Shown here: piece by piece, positions 37,941 to 48,550 of the stretch | Numbering within the stretch: the first letter of the stretch is position 1 | Layout: every line of letters starts with the position of its first letter | DNA from: Deltaproteobacteria bacterium | Lineage (GTDB): Bacteria; Desulfobacterota; JAFDED01 | DNA: 64,000 bases | Direction of reading: 5' to 3' | Assembly: GCA_019310535.1 (NCBI GenBank) | Contig: JAFDED010000002.1 | Coordinates: 1 to 64,000, forward strand | Made by a program: the position numbers and the translations under genes | Notes under the pieces: generated by a model | What the model was told of the DNA's origin: nothing | The model's input: the letters and a program-made list of their open reading frames with translations, nothing else | The model's database searches: none

Positions 37941-38615
37941 ATGAATCGCCGACACGCTATAATCTGGGCTTTTTTTATAACCCTGATTCCTCTTAACGCA
38001 TGGGGTGATGCAGGCAGGATCAGGTATCCCGCCATTGAGGGCCGGGTTGTGAAAGTCTTGTCCGGAGACTCCATCCTTCTTGAGACCGGCCAGCGGGTGG
38101 AGCAGGTCCATTACATCGGCGTGCGGACGCCCCGGATGGAAGAAAGAGGGGAAGGCGCCCTTGATTACACCCGCAGGTCCTTCCTGTTGAACACGGAATT
38201 GGTAGGGGGAAAGATCATTCACCTTGAGTTCGACATCATGCAGCGCGATCCGGCGGGAAGGCTTCTGGCCCATGTCTTCCTTCTCAACAAAACCTTTGTA
38301 AATGCGGAGCTTTTGCTCTATGGCTATGGGGTAGCCGTTTATACGCCACCCAATGGTATGTATCGAAGGCTGTTTGCACGTCTGGAGCATCAGGCACGCT
38401 CCGTCGGCCGCGGCATGTGGAGAGTGCCGAATAATACTCCCCTCCCCCGGGATGGTTTTCGGGGACCTTATGTTGCCAACCGCAAATATAAGATTTTCCA
38501 TCGCCCTCATTGCCCATGGATACAGGGAATACCAGCGCCGGAAAGTGCTCGTTTTCAAAGTCGCAAAGACGCCCTTTCTCAGGGTTACCTCCCGTGCCAG
38601 CATTGCAAGCCTTAA
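37941..38615 (+). CDS. secreted staphylococcal-nuclease-like protein with C-terminal Cys/His module
   Basis: 224 residues. Signal peptide (AIIWAFFITLIPLNAWG), then an SNase OB-fold: VVKVLSGDSILLETGQ, YIGVRTPRMEE and RDPAGRLLAHVFL, covering the usual catalytic Arg-Glu-Arg positions approximately; the canonical Arg of the first site is shifted, so activity is uncertain. The last 45 residues carry KIFHRPHCPW and GYLPCQHCKP, resembling the Ada-like metal-binding tail found on some SNase proteins. It probably degrades DNA or RNA outside the cell. Confidence 0.85.
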   Translation: MNRRHAIIWAFFITLIPLNAWGDAGRIRYPAIEGRVVKVLSGDSILLETGQRVEQVHYIGVRTPRMEERGEGALDYTRRSFLLNTELVGGKIIHLEFDIMQRDPAGRLLAHVFLLNKTFVNAELLLYGYGVAVYTPPNGMYRRLFARLEHQARSVGRGMWRVPNNTPLPRDGFRGPYVANRKYKIFHRPHCPWIQGIPAPESARFQSRKDALSQGYLPCQHCKP

Positions 38616-38864
38616 ACCGCTTTGCTTCTTGTAACAACAATACATTGAGAACATCGCAATTTCGCCCGGAGGGTCTATGATTTTAGATTGCGTTTAAGCA
38701 GGGACTATTCCCTCGTCTATTGTATCGTGTTTTCCGGGCAAGGATACACCCCGTCGGGGAAGAGGGGGAATTTACAATCCAAGACAATTCGTTGCTGCGA
38801 CTTGAGTTACTGAAATGAACGCAACTTGGCATAACATATCTCCTGGAGCGTTACCCATGTTTTA

Positions 38865-39171
38865 TAACACGATACTCCTGGCCATGCCTATCTCTTGACG
38901 GGGCGGTATGAGGAAACAAAAGCGGCTTTGAGCGGGGTGGTCAGCCGAAATCCGGAATTTCTGCCAGCACAAATTTTTCTTGCCGCGGTGTAGGTGTAAG
39001 TGAGTTAGGAGATGGATACAGGGTCTGGGCTAAGGCAGCGGAAATTAAGAGGATGAGTCCCCGGACCTCCCTGGAGGTCTGGAGGCAAAAGTTTCCTTCT
39101 AAATACACCGCTGTATTGGAGCGGGTTCTTGATATCGTGTGCGAAGCATTGGATTTACAAGACGGCGACTG
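38865..39171 (+). pseudogene. 3' remnant of a TPR protein (adenylate-cyclase-TPR type)
   Basis: From 38889 one frame reads YLLTGRYEETKAALSGVVS, then RNPEFLPAQIFLAAV and a stop. After a shift, a second frame (about 39012-39171) reads WAKAAEIKRMSPRTSLEVW, RQKFPSKYTAVLERVLD and ends in a stop. Together these match the C-terminal TPR and tail of class III cyclase-TPR or CadC-like proteins. Frameshifts and missing 5' sequence show a dead gene. The 38616-38864 stretch before it shows nothing recognisable. Confidence 0.6.
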
Positions 39172-39224
39172 ACGTGCAGTAGATACTACAGCTTTAATTT
39201 CAGTGTGAATGGCGGGGTGCAGTT

Positions 39225-39863
39225 TTATGATCCCGCTTTGAGGGCTTTCTCTCTCAGATCATTTTCGAAGTCTATTAGGATTTTCAAGAGGGCTTCGTTC
39301 CAGCCTTTGACCAAAGCCTCCGGAGAAAGTCCTTTTAAAGGAATTTCTTGGCGATACTGTTTTTGAAACACGATCTCAGAACGAGCGGAAACGTCCTTAA
39401 TGAGGTAAAACCGCATTTCCAGGACAGCCTTGGGCGATCTACTTTCACTGTAATCCCCATACAGTGCCGTAACGGAACCTTCCAGAATATAGGTGGATTC
39501 CACGTGGCTTGGGGAATCCACAACATACTGAAACAGACCGGATCCTGCCAGCCATTGACGCACTTGTTCGTTAAGCAGTGCCCCGGGTGAAATGAAAAAC
39601 TCGTTGTAGAAGTCCGACTCATAACCCATGTTTCCTTTAAAGTAGACAAAGCCTTTGCCTTCATAAAGCGGAGAGACACGGAACTTACGGATTCTGAGGA
39701 ATGCTCCTGTCTCAGGGGGAGAAACGTCTGCGCGCCGGGGGACATCAATAATGTAATAACGCTTCTCCGGGTAACTCCTTTCGACGCTGAGACATCCAGT
39801 GAAGAAAAAAAACAGCGCAAATGCAGCGACATACAGTGATGACAGTATCCTTTGCTCCATCAT
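39225..39863 (-). CDS. Mla-associated outer-membrane lipoprotein (PqiC/ABC auxiliary family)
   Basis: 212 residues. Signal with lipobox FFFTGCL. The remainder fits the ABC-type transport auxiliary lipoprotein family (PqiC/YmbA-like): RYYIIDVPR, LRIRKFRVSPLYEGKGFVY, YNEFFISPGALLNEQVRQW. It would sit in the outer membrane and receive phospholipid from the MCE tunnel. Its start overlaps the mlaD stop by 4 bases; last gene of the operon. Confidence 0.85.
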   Translation of the reverse strand: MMEQRILSSLYVAAFALFFFFTGCLSVERSYPEKRYYIIDVPRRADVSPPETGAFLRIRKFRVSPLYEGKGFVYFKGNMGYESDFYNEFFISPGALLNEQVRQWLAGSGLFQYVVDSPSHVESTYILEGSVTALYGDYSESRSPKAVLEMRFYLIKDVSARSEIVFQKQYRQEIPLKGLSPEALVKGWNEALLKILIDFENDLREKALKAGS

Positions 39864-40921
39864 GGGCTTTTATGCTCTGAACGCCTTGGAGGCCCGCCGA
39901 ACAAGACCTGGGATGGATACTTCTTGGCGTCTTCGGTCAACTCCCTGAGGTTTTCGGAAATCAATCTGATGTTTTCGATAGTCATCTGGATGTCATTCTG
40001 CTGCCCGGCCACCAGGTTATCCAACCGACGCAAGGTCCTTCTCAGTTGGGCAAAGGTTTCGGGCAAATCCCCGGAAATGGAGTCTAATTTCTTGGCCAAG
40101 TTGTTTATGCTTGTTGAAGCCGCCGTGATGGACCTGAGGGACTGATTCAGAGGCTTCTCCGAGCGTTTCACTATCCGCCGAGCCGCAGCCATCGTCGCCG
40201 ATGCGTCAGAGAGGATGGTTTCAAATTTTTTCCCTCCCAGAATTTGGCCGATGCGCCGGTTTGTTTCCCTGATTTCCGCTAACAATTGCTCGCCTTGCTT
40301 GCCGATCTTCTCGACGTTCGTGACCTCTAATGCTTTCGTGGTAGCCGTCAAGGTTCTTTCCAGCTCCTCTGCGATCCCCAGGATATTGAGCTGCTCCAGG
40401 GTTCTTAAAATTCTCTCCACAGACTCGCTGAACCGGGTGATAGTGCTGGGTGCGGAGGGCAAATAAGGATAATGAGGTTCCCAATCAATTTCCAGGGGCG
40501 GATAGCGATGCGGGTCCACGTAATCCACCTCGAGATACGCGGTCCCGGTCAGCCCCTGGGAGGCCATCCGAACCCGCAGCCCCTTCTCTATTTCCATTTG
40601 TAAAGCAAATTCGACCATCTCCTCCGCCTTCACCCGGAAGGCATCCGGGTAAATGGAGACCCGGACCATCACGTAGCGGCGATTGGTGGGGTATTCCCTG
40701 GCAACCAGGGTAATTGTATCCACCGTGCCAACCTGGACGCCGCGAAACTTTATTGGAGAGCCGATGTCCAGTCCCTGCACCGACTCCTTGATGTAGGTTT
40801 CCAGCATGACCTTTTTGCGAAAAAATGTACCGACCCCCAAAACGATGATCGCCATGACAGCGATTGTCGCCGCGCTGATGACAAATAAGCCGATTTTATA
40901 ATAGTTCGCTCTGGCGCTCAT
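39860..40921 (-). CDS. mlaD: MCE-domain lipid transport protein MlaD
   Basis: 353 residues from the ATG at 40921 (MSARANYYKIGLFVIS), chosen because it begins the single N-terminal TM; it overlaps mlaF by 26 bases. One MCE domain (GSPIKFRGVQVGTVDTI to about residue 120) followed by a long helical region with heptads (SINNLAKKLDSISGDLPE), longer than E. coli MlaD (183) and more like PqiB/LetB tails or actinobacterial Mce. It forms a hexameric lipid channel in the periplasm. Confidence 0.92.
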   Translation of the reverse strand: MSARANYYKIGLFVISAATIAVMAIIVLGVGTFFRKKVMLETYIKESVQGLDIGSPIKFRGVQVGTVDTITLVAREYPTNRRYVMVRVSIYPDAFRVKAEEMVEFALQMEIEKGLRVRMASQGLTGTAYLEVDYVDPHRYPPLEIDWEPHYPYLPSAPSTITRFSESVERILRTLEQLNILGIAEELERTLTATTKALEVTNVEKIGKQGEQLLAEIRETNRRIGQILGGKKFETILSDASATMAAARRIVKRSEKPLNQSLRSITAASTSINNLAKKLDSISGDLPETFAQLRRTLRRLDNLVAGQQNDIQMTIENIRLISENLRELTEDAKKYPSQVLFGGPPRRSEHKSP

Positions 40922-41681
40922 TGGATGCCGCTTTACGGTTAAAGAATTGATGGACCAGGGCATTATCGCTGTGATCCCGTAAATCCTCAGGCCGGCCCGA
41001 TGCAATAATTCCCCTGACACTCTTATCCAGCATGATGACCCTGTCGGCGATAGCGTAAATACTCGAAAGCTCATGGGTCACAATGACAAAAGTGATTCTC
41101 AGGTTGCGGGCAAGACTGAGGACGAGTTGATCCAGTTCAGCCGAAGTCATGGGGTCCAGTCCTGCCGAAAGCTCATCGAGAAAGAGGATTTGAGGATCGA
41201 GAGCCATGGCCCTGGTGATGGCGGCGCGCTTTTGCATGCCTCCGCTGAGCTCCGACGGCATGAGATCCTCAAACCCGTTCAACCCCACCAACTTTAATTT
41301 CATCATGGCGATAAGATCCATAGCCGGGAGAGGAAGGTCGGTGAACTCTTCCAGCGGGAAACGAACGTTTTCGAGCAGGGTCATGGAGCCAAAGAGGGCG
41401 CCCTTTTGATACATGACGCCGATTTTTCTGAGGATCCGACGGCGCCTGTCTCCCACTGCTGATACGATGTCCTCGCCGTCAATAAAAATTTTACCGGAAA
41501 CAGGTTTATAGAGTCCGATCATGTGCTTCATGAGGGTGGTCTTGCCGCATCCCGAGCCGCCCAGGATGACGAAGACTTCACCCCTCTTCACCTCAAAGGA
41601 AATATTATCGATGATGATCGTTCCTTCATAAGCAGCGGTCAAGCTTTCAACGCGAATAATGGGATCGTAAATAGGGCCCAT
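40896..41681 (-). CDS. mlaF: MlaF-type ABC ATPase
   Basis: 261 residues. Walker A GGSGCGKTT, Q-loop MYQKGALFGSMTLLENV, signature LSGGMQKRAAITRAM, Walker B ILFLDELSAGLDP (DEL in place of the commoner DEP) and H-loop VTHEL. It energises the MlaE permease for phospholipid movement between membranes. Only 6 bases separate it from mlaE. Confidence 0.95.
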   Translation of the reverse strand: MGPIYDPIIRVESLTAAYEGTIIIDNISFEVKRGEVFVILGGSGCGKTTLMKHMIGLYKPVSGKIFIDGEDIVSAVGDRRRRILRKIGVMYQKGALFGSMTLLENVRFPLEEFTDLPLPAMDLIAMMKLKLVGLNGFEDLMPSELSGGMQKRAAITRAMALDPQILFLDELSAGLDPMTSAELDQLVLSLARNLRITFVIVTHELSSIYAIADRVIMLDKSVRGIIASGRPEDLRDHSDNALVHQFFNRKAASNERQSELL

Positions 41682-41687
41682 CGCCTC

Positions 41688-42851
41688 TCAAATGCCTAAA
41701 TAGTAATAGGCCACTGAAAAGACGCCGTCTGTGAGTACGATAAGGATAATCCCGCTGACCACGGCCCGCGTGGTGGATTCTCCAACACCGCTGGCTCCGC
41801 TTTCAGTCTGCAGGCCGCGCAAACATCCAATTCCTGCTATTAGTATACCAAAAATGAACGATTTAAAAAGACCCCCAGCCAGATCAACATACGTTACCGA
41901 AGAGAGTATCTGGTTAAAATAGGTAATGATCGGATAGCCCAGAGAGAGTAAGACGAAGGAGCCTCCAATCACACCGAGAAGGTCGGCGAAGACCGTCAGA
42001 AGAGGCGTCATGACCACGGCCGCGATCACCCGGGGCACCACCAGGAAACGCACGGGGTCGAGCCCCATAGTGGTCAGGGCGTCTATCTCCTCGTTCACCT
42101 TCATAGTTCCCAACTCCGCGGCGAAGGCAGAACCGGTTCGCCCGGCCAGGACAATGGCGGTCATGAGCGGGCCAAGCTCCCGGAGCATGGAGAGCCCTAT
42201 GAGATTCGCCACGAAGATTTCGGCCCCAAATTGTCGCATAGGAATGGCGGATTGAAACGCCATGATCAGCCCGACCAGGAAACTGATCAGCGCGATAATG
42301 GGAAGGGCGTTGACTCCCGCGGTTTCCGCCACGCGCAATACGTCCTTCCACCGCACCCGAAGGGGATTCAGGGAGGCATGGAAGAGGGCGGCGCTGAGTT
42401 CCCCAACGAAGGTGATAAGCATGCGGGTGTCTTCCCAGATTGTGAAAGTAGCTCGACCGATTTCTTCGGGAAGACTGGAATGCTTGGGCTTCCTTGTGAT
42501 GGGTTCTTCGAATTCTGCCGGGGCAAATAGATCAAGAAGTTGCTTAAATTCCGCCCGAAGGCCGCGTATCTCCACTTCTCCGCCTGCCCTGTGCTGGCGG
42601 CGGCGAAGTTCCATCAACAGGCCGATTCCGGCCCCATCACAGTAATCTATTCTCGACGCCTCAACGACAAGCCGGGTTGGCGACGTCCGCTCAAGAACAT
42701 CTGTTACCTCGCGCCATATTCCGCCCGTGGTGTTTGAATCGAGACGGCCCTTGATGGTGAGCGTGAGGAGTTCCGGCCACCTCACATCAGTATCTACAGA
42801 TACTGAGGGTAGAGCGTTGAGGTGCTGATTTGCGGCTTCAATCGCTTCCAT
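41688..42851 (-). CDS. mlaE: MlaE permease with N-terminal STAS domain
   Basis: 387 residues. The first 110 residues are a STAS domain (SRIDYCDGAGIGLLMEL), equivalent to MlaB fused to the permease. The remaining 260 form the MlaE/DUF140 membrane domain: PMRQFGAEIFVANLIGLSM, LAGRTGSAFAAELGTMKV and EEIDALTTMGLDP are hallmark segments. First gene of mlaE-mlaF-mlaD-lipoprotein, maintaining outer-membrane asymmetry. Confidence 0.95.
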   Translation of the reverse strand: MEAIEAANQHLNALPSVSVDTDVRWPELLTLTIKGRLDSNTTGGIWREVTDVLERTSPTRLVVEASRIDYCDGAGIGLLMELRRRQHRAGGEVEIRGLRAEFKQLLDLFAPAEFEEPITRKPKHSSLPEEIGRATFTIWEDTRMLITFVGELSAALFHASLNPLRVRWKDVLRVAETAGVNALPIIALISFLVGLIMAFQSAIPMRQFGAEIFVANLIGLSMLRELGPLMTAIVLAGRTGSAFAAELGTMKVNEEIDALTTMGLDPVRFLVVPRVIAAVVMTPLLTVFADLLGVIGGSFVLLSLGYPIITYFNQILSSVTYVDLAGGLFKSFIFGILIAGIGCLRGLQTESGASGVGESTTRAVVSGIILIVLTDGVFSVAYYYLGI

Positions 42852-42958
42852 TTTGACCGATAATAACTCCTGACAGGCCCTAATTAATGGTATTCAATTT
42901 AAATACTAGTCTAAGAAAAAGGCGCTTTTGTGTCAAGTTAAGATATCCTCGATTTTTT

Positions 42959-42988
42959 TTGCAACAAAATGATACATTTTGATAAAAT
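42959..42988 (+). promoter_or_regulatory. possible promoter of the HD hydrolase gene
   Basis: TTGCAA (42959-42964), 18 bases, TAAAAT (42983-42988), 36 bases before the ATG. Reasonable sigma70 match in an A/T-rich divergent intergenic region. Confidence 0.35.
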
Positions 42989-43024
42989 CCTGAAAAATAA
43001 TAATTTGTAATGAGGGGAGGAAAT

Positions 43025-43492
43025 ATGGCCACATTGGATAAAGCCGTACTTTTGGCTGTTCAGGCGCACACAGGGCAGAAGGATAAGGCTGGTGCGCCTT
43101 ACATTCTGCATCCGCTTAGAATTATGTTACAGATGAGAACAGAAACGGAAATGATGGCGGCTGTGTTGCATGATGTAATTGAAGAGACAGACTGGACACT
43201 CGATGCCCTTCGAAAAGAGGATTTTCCAGAGGAAGTATTGATCGCTATTGACTGCCTATCACGTAAGGACGGAGAAACGTATGAGGAGTTTATTGAGAGG
43301 GTGAAACACCTCCCTTTAGCACAGAGAGTCAAGCTTGCAGATCTCAAAGACAACATGAACATCAGGAGACTCAGCAACTTGACTGCGAAAGATATGGAGA
43401 GACTGAAGAAATATCACTGGGCCTGGTTGCTGTTAGCCGGACCCGAAGGACAAACGGCTGAACTGGAAGACAAGAAAAAGGGGCGTGGATAA
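43025..43492 (+). CDS. HD-domain hydrolase (SpoT/Mesh1-like, single domain)
   Basis: 155 residues from the ATG at 43025, preceded by GGGGAGGAAAT. It matches the N-terminal hydrolase domain of RelA/SpoT: AHTGQKDKAGAPYILHPLR, MMAAVLHDVIEETDWT (HD metal pair), AQRVKLADLKDNM. With no synthetase or TGS/ACT domains it resembles small alarmone hydrolases (Mesh1/SAH), which remove the 3'-pyrophosphate of ppGpp. Other nucleotide substrates are possible. Confidence 0.85.
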   Translation: MATLDKAVLLAVQAHTGQKDKAGAPYILHPLRIMLQMRTETEMMAAVLHDVIEETDWTLDALRKEDFPEEVLIAIDCLSRKDGETYEEFIERVKHLPLAQRVKLADLKDNMNIRRLSNLTAKDMERLKKYHWAWLLLAGPEGQTAELEDKKKGRG

Positions 43493-43540
43493 ATCCCGCC
43501 CTGATACTACTTGTCTATAATCTATGAAAGCCAAAATGGA

Positions 43541-45310
43541 TCATCTTTTCGCTTTTTCCAGAGCCCTCTGTGCCCTGTTGATCAGGCCCGCCTCGACGGC
43601 CGCCACCAGGGGTCTGCCTTCCACCCGGCCATAGACCAGCCCTTTTTTATCCGGTATCTCGTCTCCAATGACCAGGGTTCCCGGGCTACTGTCGTTTTTC
43701 CGGATCAGCTTCACTTTCAACCGGATTTTTTCAAAGGCCTCTGAAGGCACGTTCTTTCCATCCTCAGATACCACCTCTTTGAACTCCAGATCTTTGAGCG
43801 CCCACAGGAAAGAGAATACCTGTCCGCTTTTCAGGTCCTTTTTCTCTGGCCGTGTCATTTTCCATTTGTTCCCATCACGATGGACCTCAAACTCTTTGCC
43901 GGCCAGGGTCATCTGAATGGATTCGATGTCTTTGTTGTCGAACTCCAGAAGCTTCCTGAAACGTAAGTCAAAAACGGTTTTGGTAAGTCTTTCAACGTTT
44001 TTCACATCCACCATGTCCACCCGGTTCTTCCGGATCTGTCGAGCGTAGACGGCTTTGCCGTCCTCAGTGTTTCGCCCCAGCTCCACCCCCACGGGTTCTT
44101 TTTCCCCCTCGATCCAGAACTCCGCCCGCACAGCCGGAGCGTCCAGGCCGCTCTCTTCAGGGGACGGCTGATCAGCATCAATGAATTGGGTGATCTCCAT
44201 ATCATCAGCGTCCAACAACAGGTTTCTCACCTTGAAGTAGTCGGCTCGCAGTTGGGAAGGCTCTTCTATTACCCAGTGATTCTTATCTTCTTTAGCCAGC
44301 AAAATTTGACGCTGAGGATAGGTCAGGCGAATCTTCTCAACCTTTTCCCGCTGGAGGACGATAAAATCTTTTTCCCTCAGGTCGAAGGCTTCTCGAGGCA
44401 GGTCCTCCATGATTTTGGCGTCCAGCATCACCACATTTGTGGCCCCCTTCATGTGAGCGAACACGCCATTCTTGGTCTCATCTTTGTTTCCGAGCATCAG
44501 GACTTGCTGTGAGGAAGCTTTGCCCGCTTTCACGTGAATGGTGTAGGAGGGCTTCTCCAGGCCGTAAGTCGCAAGATCATCGGCTCTCTCGCTGATGAAC
44601 TCTTTGACCTGCCATTGTGTCAACTTTCTCAGCAACGCGTTAATCTTGCTGGATTGAGCGGGAGCGTCCAGAGGAGCCACCATTGCCCACTTTTGTTTGT
44701 CGACACGATGGGCCACCACGCGCCAGGAATCGGTGGAAACCTCCAGCCCATCCACCTCCTCGGGTTTGATGTCAAGAAGCCGCTTGCTGCGGAAGTCGAA
44801 CACGTTCTTATCCAGATCATCCATTATTTTGGCGGGCATGAAAAATATGTTTTTCCCCTGATCCAGGCGAGCATACACGTACTTATCAGTGGGGCTTTTC
44901 CCCCCGAGGGCTAGTTTTCGACTGGTTGTACCGTCCTTCTTTGTAACCCATACCTGTAAAGATGGTGGTTCAAGACCAAAATGCTTCAGGTCCGGGTTCT
45001 CTTTATCCAAAATTTTTTCGTATTTCGCTTCCTCCAGGATTGACGCCATTTTTTCCAGGGCGGCACCATCGCCATCGCTCTTGACGGGTTTGAGCATTTT
45101 CCACCCACCGTTGTCCCGGACACAGAGAATTTCGGTGTCCTTGCGCTGTAAAGAGATCTCCTTGATCTCCTCTGCTTTTATGGCAAAGATTTTTTTTGCT
45201 TCTTCTTCGGCTTGTTTCCGCTGGGGGAAAACTTTCATTTCGAAGTATGCATAATACCCGCCCAGCAAGGCCAGGACCAGGGCCAATATTACCGTAAGTC
45301 TCCAGCTCAT
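43541..45310 (-). CDS. DUF4340 protein of a Gld-like ABC system
   Basis: 589 residues from the ATG at 45310 (MSWRLTVILALVLALLGGYY, one TM), overlapping the GldG-like gene as ATGA. The rest is periplasmic with about four copies of a DUF4340 module: similar segments recur, such as IKEISLQRKD, VEKIRLTYPQ and IESIQMTLAG, each followed by a W-containing strand. Function unknown; it always keeps company with GldA/F/G-like transporters in gliding and non-gliding bacteria. Confidence 0.85.
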   Translation of the reverse strand: MSWRLTVILALVLALLGGYYAYFEMKVFPQRKQAEEEAKKIFAIKAEEIKEISLQRKDTEILCVRDNGGWKMLKPVKSDGDGAALEKMASILEEAKYEKILDKENPDLKHFGLEPPSLQVWVTKKDGTTSRKLALGGKSPTDKYVYARLDQGKNIFFMPAKIMDDLDKNVFDFRSKRLLDIKPEEVDGLEVSTDSWRVVAHRVDKQKWAMVAPLDAPAQSSKINALLRKLTQWQVKEFISERADDLATYGLEKPSYTIHVKAGKASSQQVLMLGNKDETKNGVFAHMKGATNVVMLDAKIMEDLPREAFDLREKDFIVLQREKVEKIRLTYPQRQILLAKEDKNHWVIEEPSQLRADYFKVRNLLLDADDMEITQFIDADQPSPEESGLDAPAVRAEFWIEGEKEPVGVELGRNTEDGKAVYARQIRKNRVDMVDVKNVERLTKTVFDLRFRKLLEFDNKDIESIQMTLAGKEFEVHRDGNKWKMTRPEKKDLKSGQVFSFLWALKDLEFKEVVSEDGKNVPSEAFEKIRLKVKLIRKNDSSPGTLVIGDEIPDKKGLVYGRVEGRPLVAAVEAGLINRAQRALEKAKR

Positions 45311-46734
45311 CCTTTCAGCCTCCTGCGGAGAAATATCGTAATGCCGGTTCCGATCACCAGCGAGGGAAGGACGACGACGGGCAGCCAGAAGAGGACCCGT
45401 CCCTGTCGGGCCGTGAGCAACATCGGCCTCCCGGTGGACTCCTTGGCACGAATGGAGATCAGGTTCTCCTCCTCTGCCAGCCAACTGATGGTATTGAGGA
45501 ACAGGTCCCGGTTGCCGGAGAGACCGAGGTAGGCATTATTGACAAAGTCCGAGTCGCCAAAAACTACGATGCGGGCATTCCGCTTGCTGCCGTCGGTCCC
45601 GCCGGGATTCTCACCATCTTCCGTTCCCTGCGTTTCGCTGATCTCTACGGTGGCCACCGCAGCCACGGAAAGAGGGCCTTTACGCTCCTCCGGGCTCTGG
45701 GAAATTTTCCCCTCCAGCGCGCTCTTTATCTCTTTTTCGGCCCATGCAGCAGGGCCTGTCATTGCCAGCCTCTGGGCCGTCACACCTTTGGGAAGATCTT
45801 TCTCCACCTCCACCGTTCTGGCCAGCGGGAAAAACGAGACTATATTAAACCGCTCCGTGATGGGATGGCGCTGATACTTGGAAATGACTGGGATTCGGGC
45901 TTCAGCTCCGAAAATTCGACTCATCCGATCGATGATAATATCATCTCCGAGAGCGATGCCGTACTGTTTGAGGAACGCCTCCATGCCAGGGGCTTCCAGG
46001 GGGTCGAGCATAAAAAATACTTTACCGCCCCTCGCTATGTATCGCTGGATACTCTCCTGCTCGGTCCCGAACAGGGCTTTCCGGGGCCCCGCCACCACCA
46101 GGATGGAAGCGTCTTCGGGTACTTCCTTTTCCTGCATGAGGAGCAACGTCTTGACTTGATACCCTTTGTCTTCCACGGCCTTTTTGGCCGAGGCATTACC
46201 GTCTTTGGCCAGATCGTTGATATCGGGTTCACCATGACCGGTCAGGAAATAGATGATTTTCTTTGTTTTCCGTGTAACCTTCAGGATGGCGTTGGTGATT
46301 TTTTCCTCGGTTGATTCGCGGATCTTTTCGGTGTTTTCTCCACTCTGAAAAACAATGGTTCCATATTTGGTCACATTCAAAGATTTGGCCCTTCCCGGCT
46401 GGTGATCTGGGTCCACAAACTCGAACGAGAACTTTCTGGAGTGATACTCGTACTGCTCCAGGAGATCTTGAAGCCGCAGGCGGCTCGGACTGGCTTTCTG
46501 AAGGAAGGCGGTTACCCTGACTTCCGATTCGAGAGCATCCAATACTTTCCGCGATTCATCAGAAAGAGTGTAACGCTGATTCTCCGTCAAGTCATAGCGC
46601 CAGGGATGTTTAGTGGTGATGGCGCCGATCAGTGCCAGGATCGCTGTCATGATCAGGATCATGAGGGCTGTATTGGTTCCATACCGAGCCCTCCTACTAC
46701 GACAAACCGCTTGCAACCCTGAAAACCCTTTCAT
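45307..46734 (-). CDS. GldG-like ABC auxiliary membrane protein
   Basis: 475 residues from the ATG at 46734, which follows GGAGGGGATAGGA. TM near ALMILIMTAILALIGAIT, a large periplasmic GldG/IFT52-like domain (RYTLSDESRKVLDALE, EVRVTAFLQ, KIIYFLTGHGEPDI, GRIVVFGDSDF-like RIVVFGDSDFVNN) and a C-terminal TM before RRRLKG. It is part of an ABC-2 complex with the two upstream genes. In Flavobacterium GldG serves gliding; here no gliding genes are seen, so another envelope role is likely. Confidence 0.85.
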   Translation of the reverse strand: MKGFSGLQAVCRSRRARYGTNTALMILIMTAILALIGAITTKHPWRYDLTENQRYTLSDESRKVLDALESEVRVTAFLQKASPSRLRLQDLLEQYEYHSRKFSFEFVDPDHQPGRAKSLNVTKYGTIVFQSGENTEKIRESTEEKITNAILKVTRKTKKIIYFLTGHGEPDINDLAKDGNASAKKAVEDKGYQVKTLLLMQEKEVPEDASILVVAGPRKALFGTEQESIQRYIARGGKVFFMLDPLEAPGMEAFLKQYGIALGDDIIIDRMSRIFGAEARIPVISKYQRHPITERFNIVSFFPLARTVEVEKDLPKGVTAQRLAMTGPAAWAEKEIKSALEGKISQSPEERKGPLSVAAVATVEISETQGTEDGENPGGTDGSKRNARIVVFGDSDFVNNAYLGLSGNRDLFLNTISWLAEEENLISIRAKESTGRPMLLTARQGRVLFWLPVVVLPSLVIGTGITIFLRRRLKG

Positions 46735-46736
46735 TC

Positions 46737-47509
46737 CTATCCCCTCCAACGCTTTGATTCAAGCACCCGCAGCGTACAAAACAGGAAAAAAACGATGAAG
46801 ATCACGTAAAAGGCAAGATCCGCGGTATCGATGACTCCCTTTCGAAAATTATTAAAGTGGTGAGTTACGGAGAGGTACAAAAGCAGTTCCTTGAGGAACC
46901 CTCCCGTAAAAGTGGAGGCCCAACCTATAATCCAGAAAAAAAGGGATGCCGCGATCCCAATCACAAAAGCGACAATCTGGTTCTCGGTCAAGGACGATGC
47001 GAACAGGCCGAGGGCCAGAAAACTGCCGCCCATAAGCAGCAGGCCCAGGTAAACGCTGACCAGCACGCCCCACTCAGGCTGGCTGAGCCAGTATATCACC
47101 AAGGGATAAAGGCCCGTCAGGATCAACATGGCGATAAAAACCCCCAGGCTGGACAGATATTTTCCCATCAAGACCGCGAAATCCGAGACGGGATATGTCA
47201 GCAACAACTCAATGGTGCCCGACTTTTTCTCCTCTGCGAAAAGTCTCATGGTGACGGCCGGGAGAAGGATAACCAGCAATACGGTGAGATTTCCGCTGAA
47301 CAACGGCCGGACCACCATCTCCATGATATTCAACTGGGATCGCAGGTAGGGGTTCTGCATTGCCTGGAAGCTGATCATGTTGAAAAAAGCCATTGACGTG
47401 TAAAAAAACCAACCCGATATGATGAGGAACGCCGCGATGACCACGTAGGCAATGGAGGAGTTGAAATATGACCTCATCTCTTTCTTCAAGATAGGATATA
47501 TATTCCGCA

Positions 47510-47513
<4 letters not shown>
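46737..47513 (-). CDS. ABC-2 type permease (GldF-like)
   Basis: 258 residues with six TM segments (for example YVVIAAFLIISGWFFYTSM and LTVLLVILLPAVTMRLFAEE). The motif RLFAEEKKSGTIELLLTYP is typical of GldF/NosY permeases. Starts 4 bases inside the ATPase stop. Forms the membrane pore of the complex. Confidence 0.9.
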
Positions 47514-48532
<1,019 letters not shown>

Positions 48533-48550
48533 CTGTCCTCCATTTACCAA

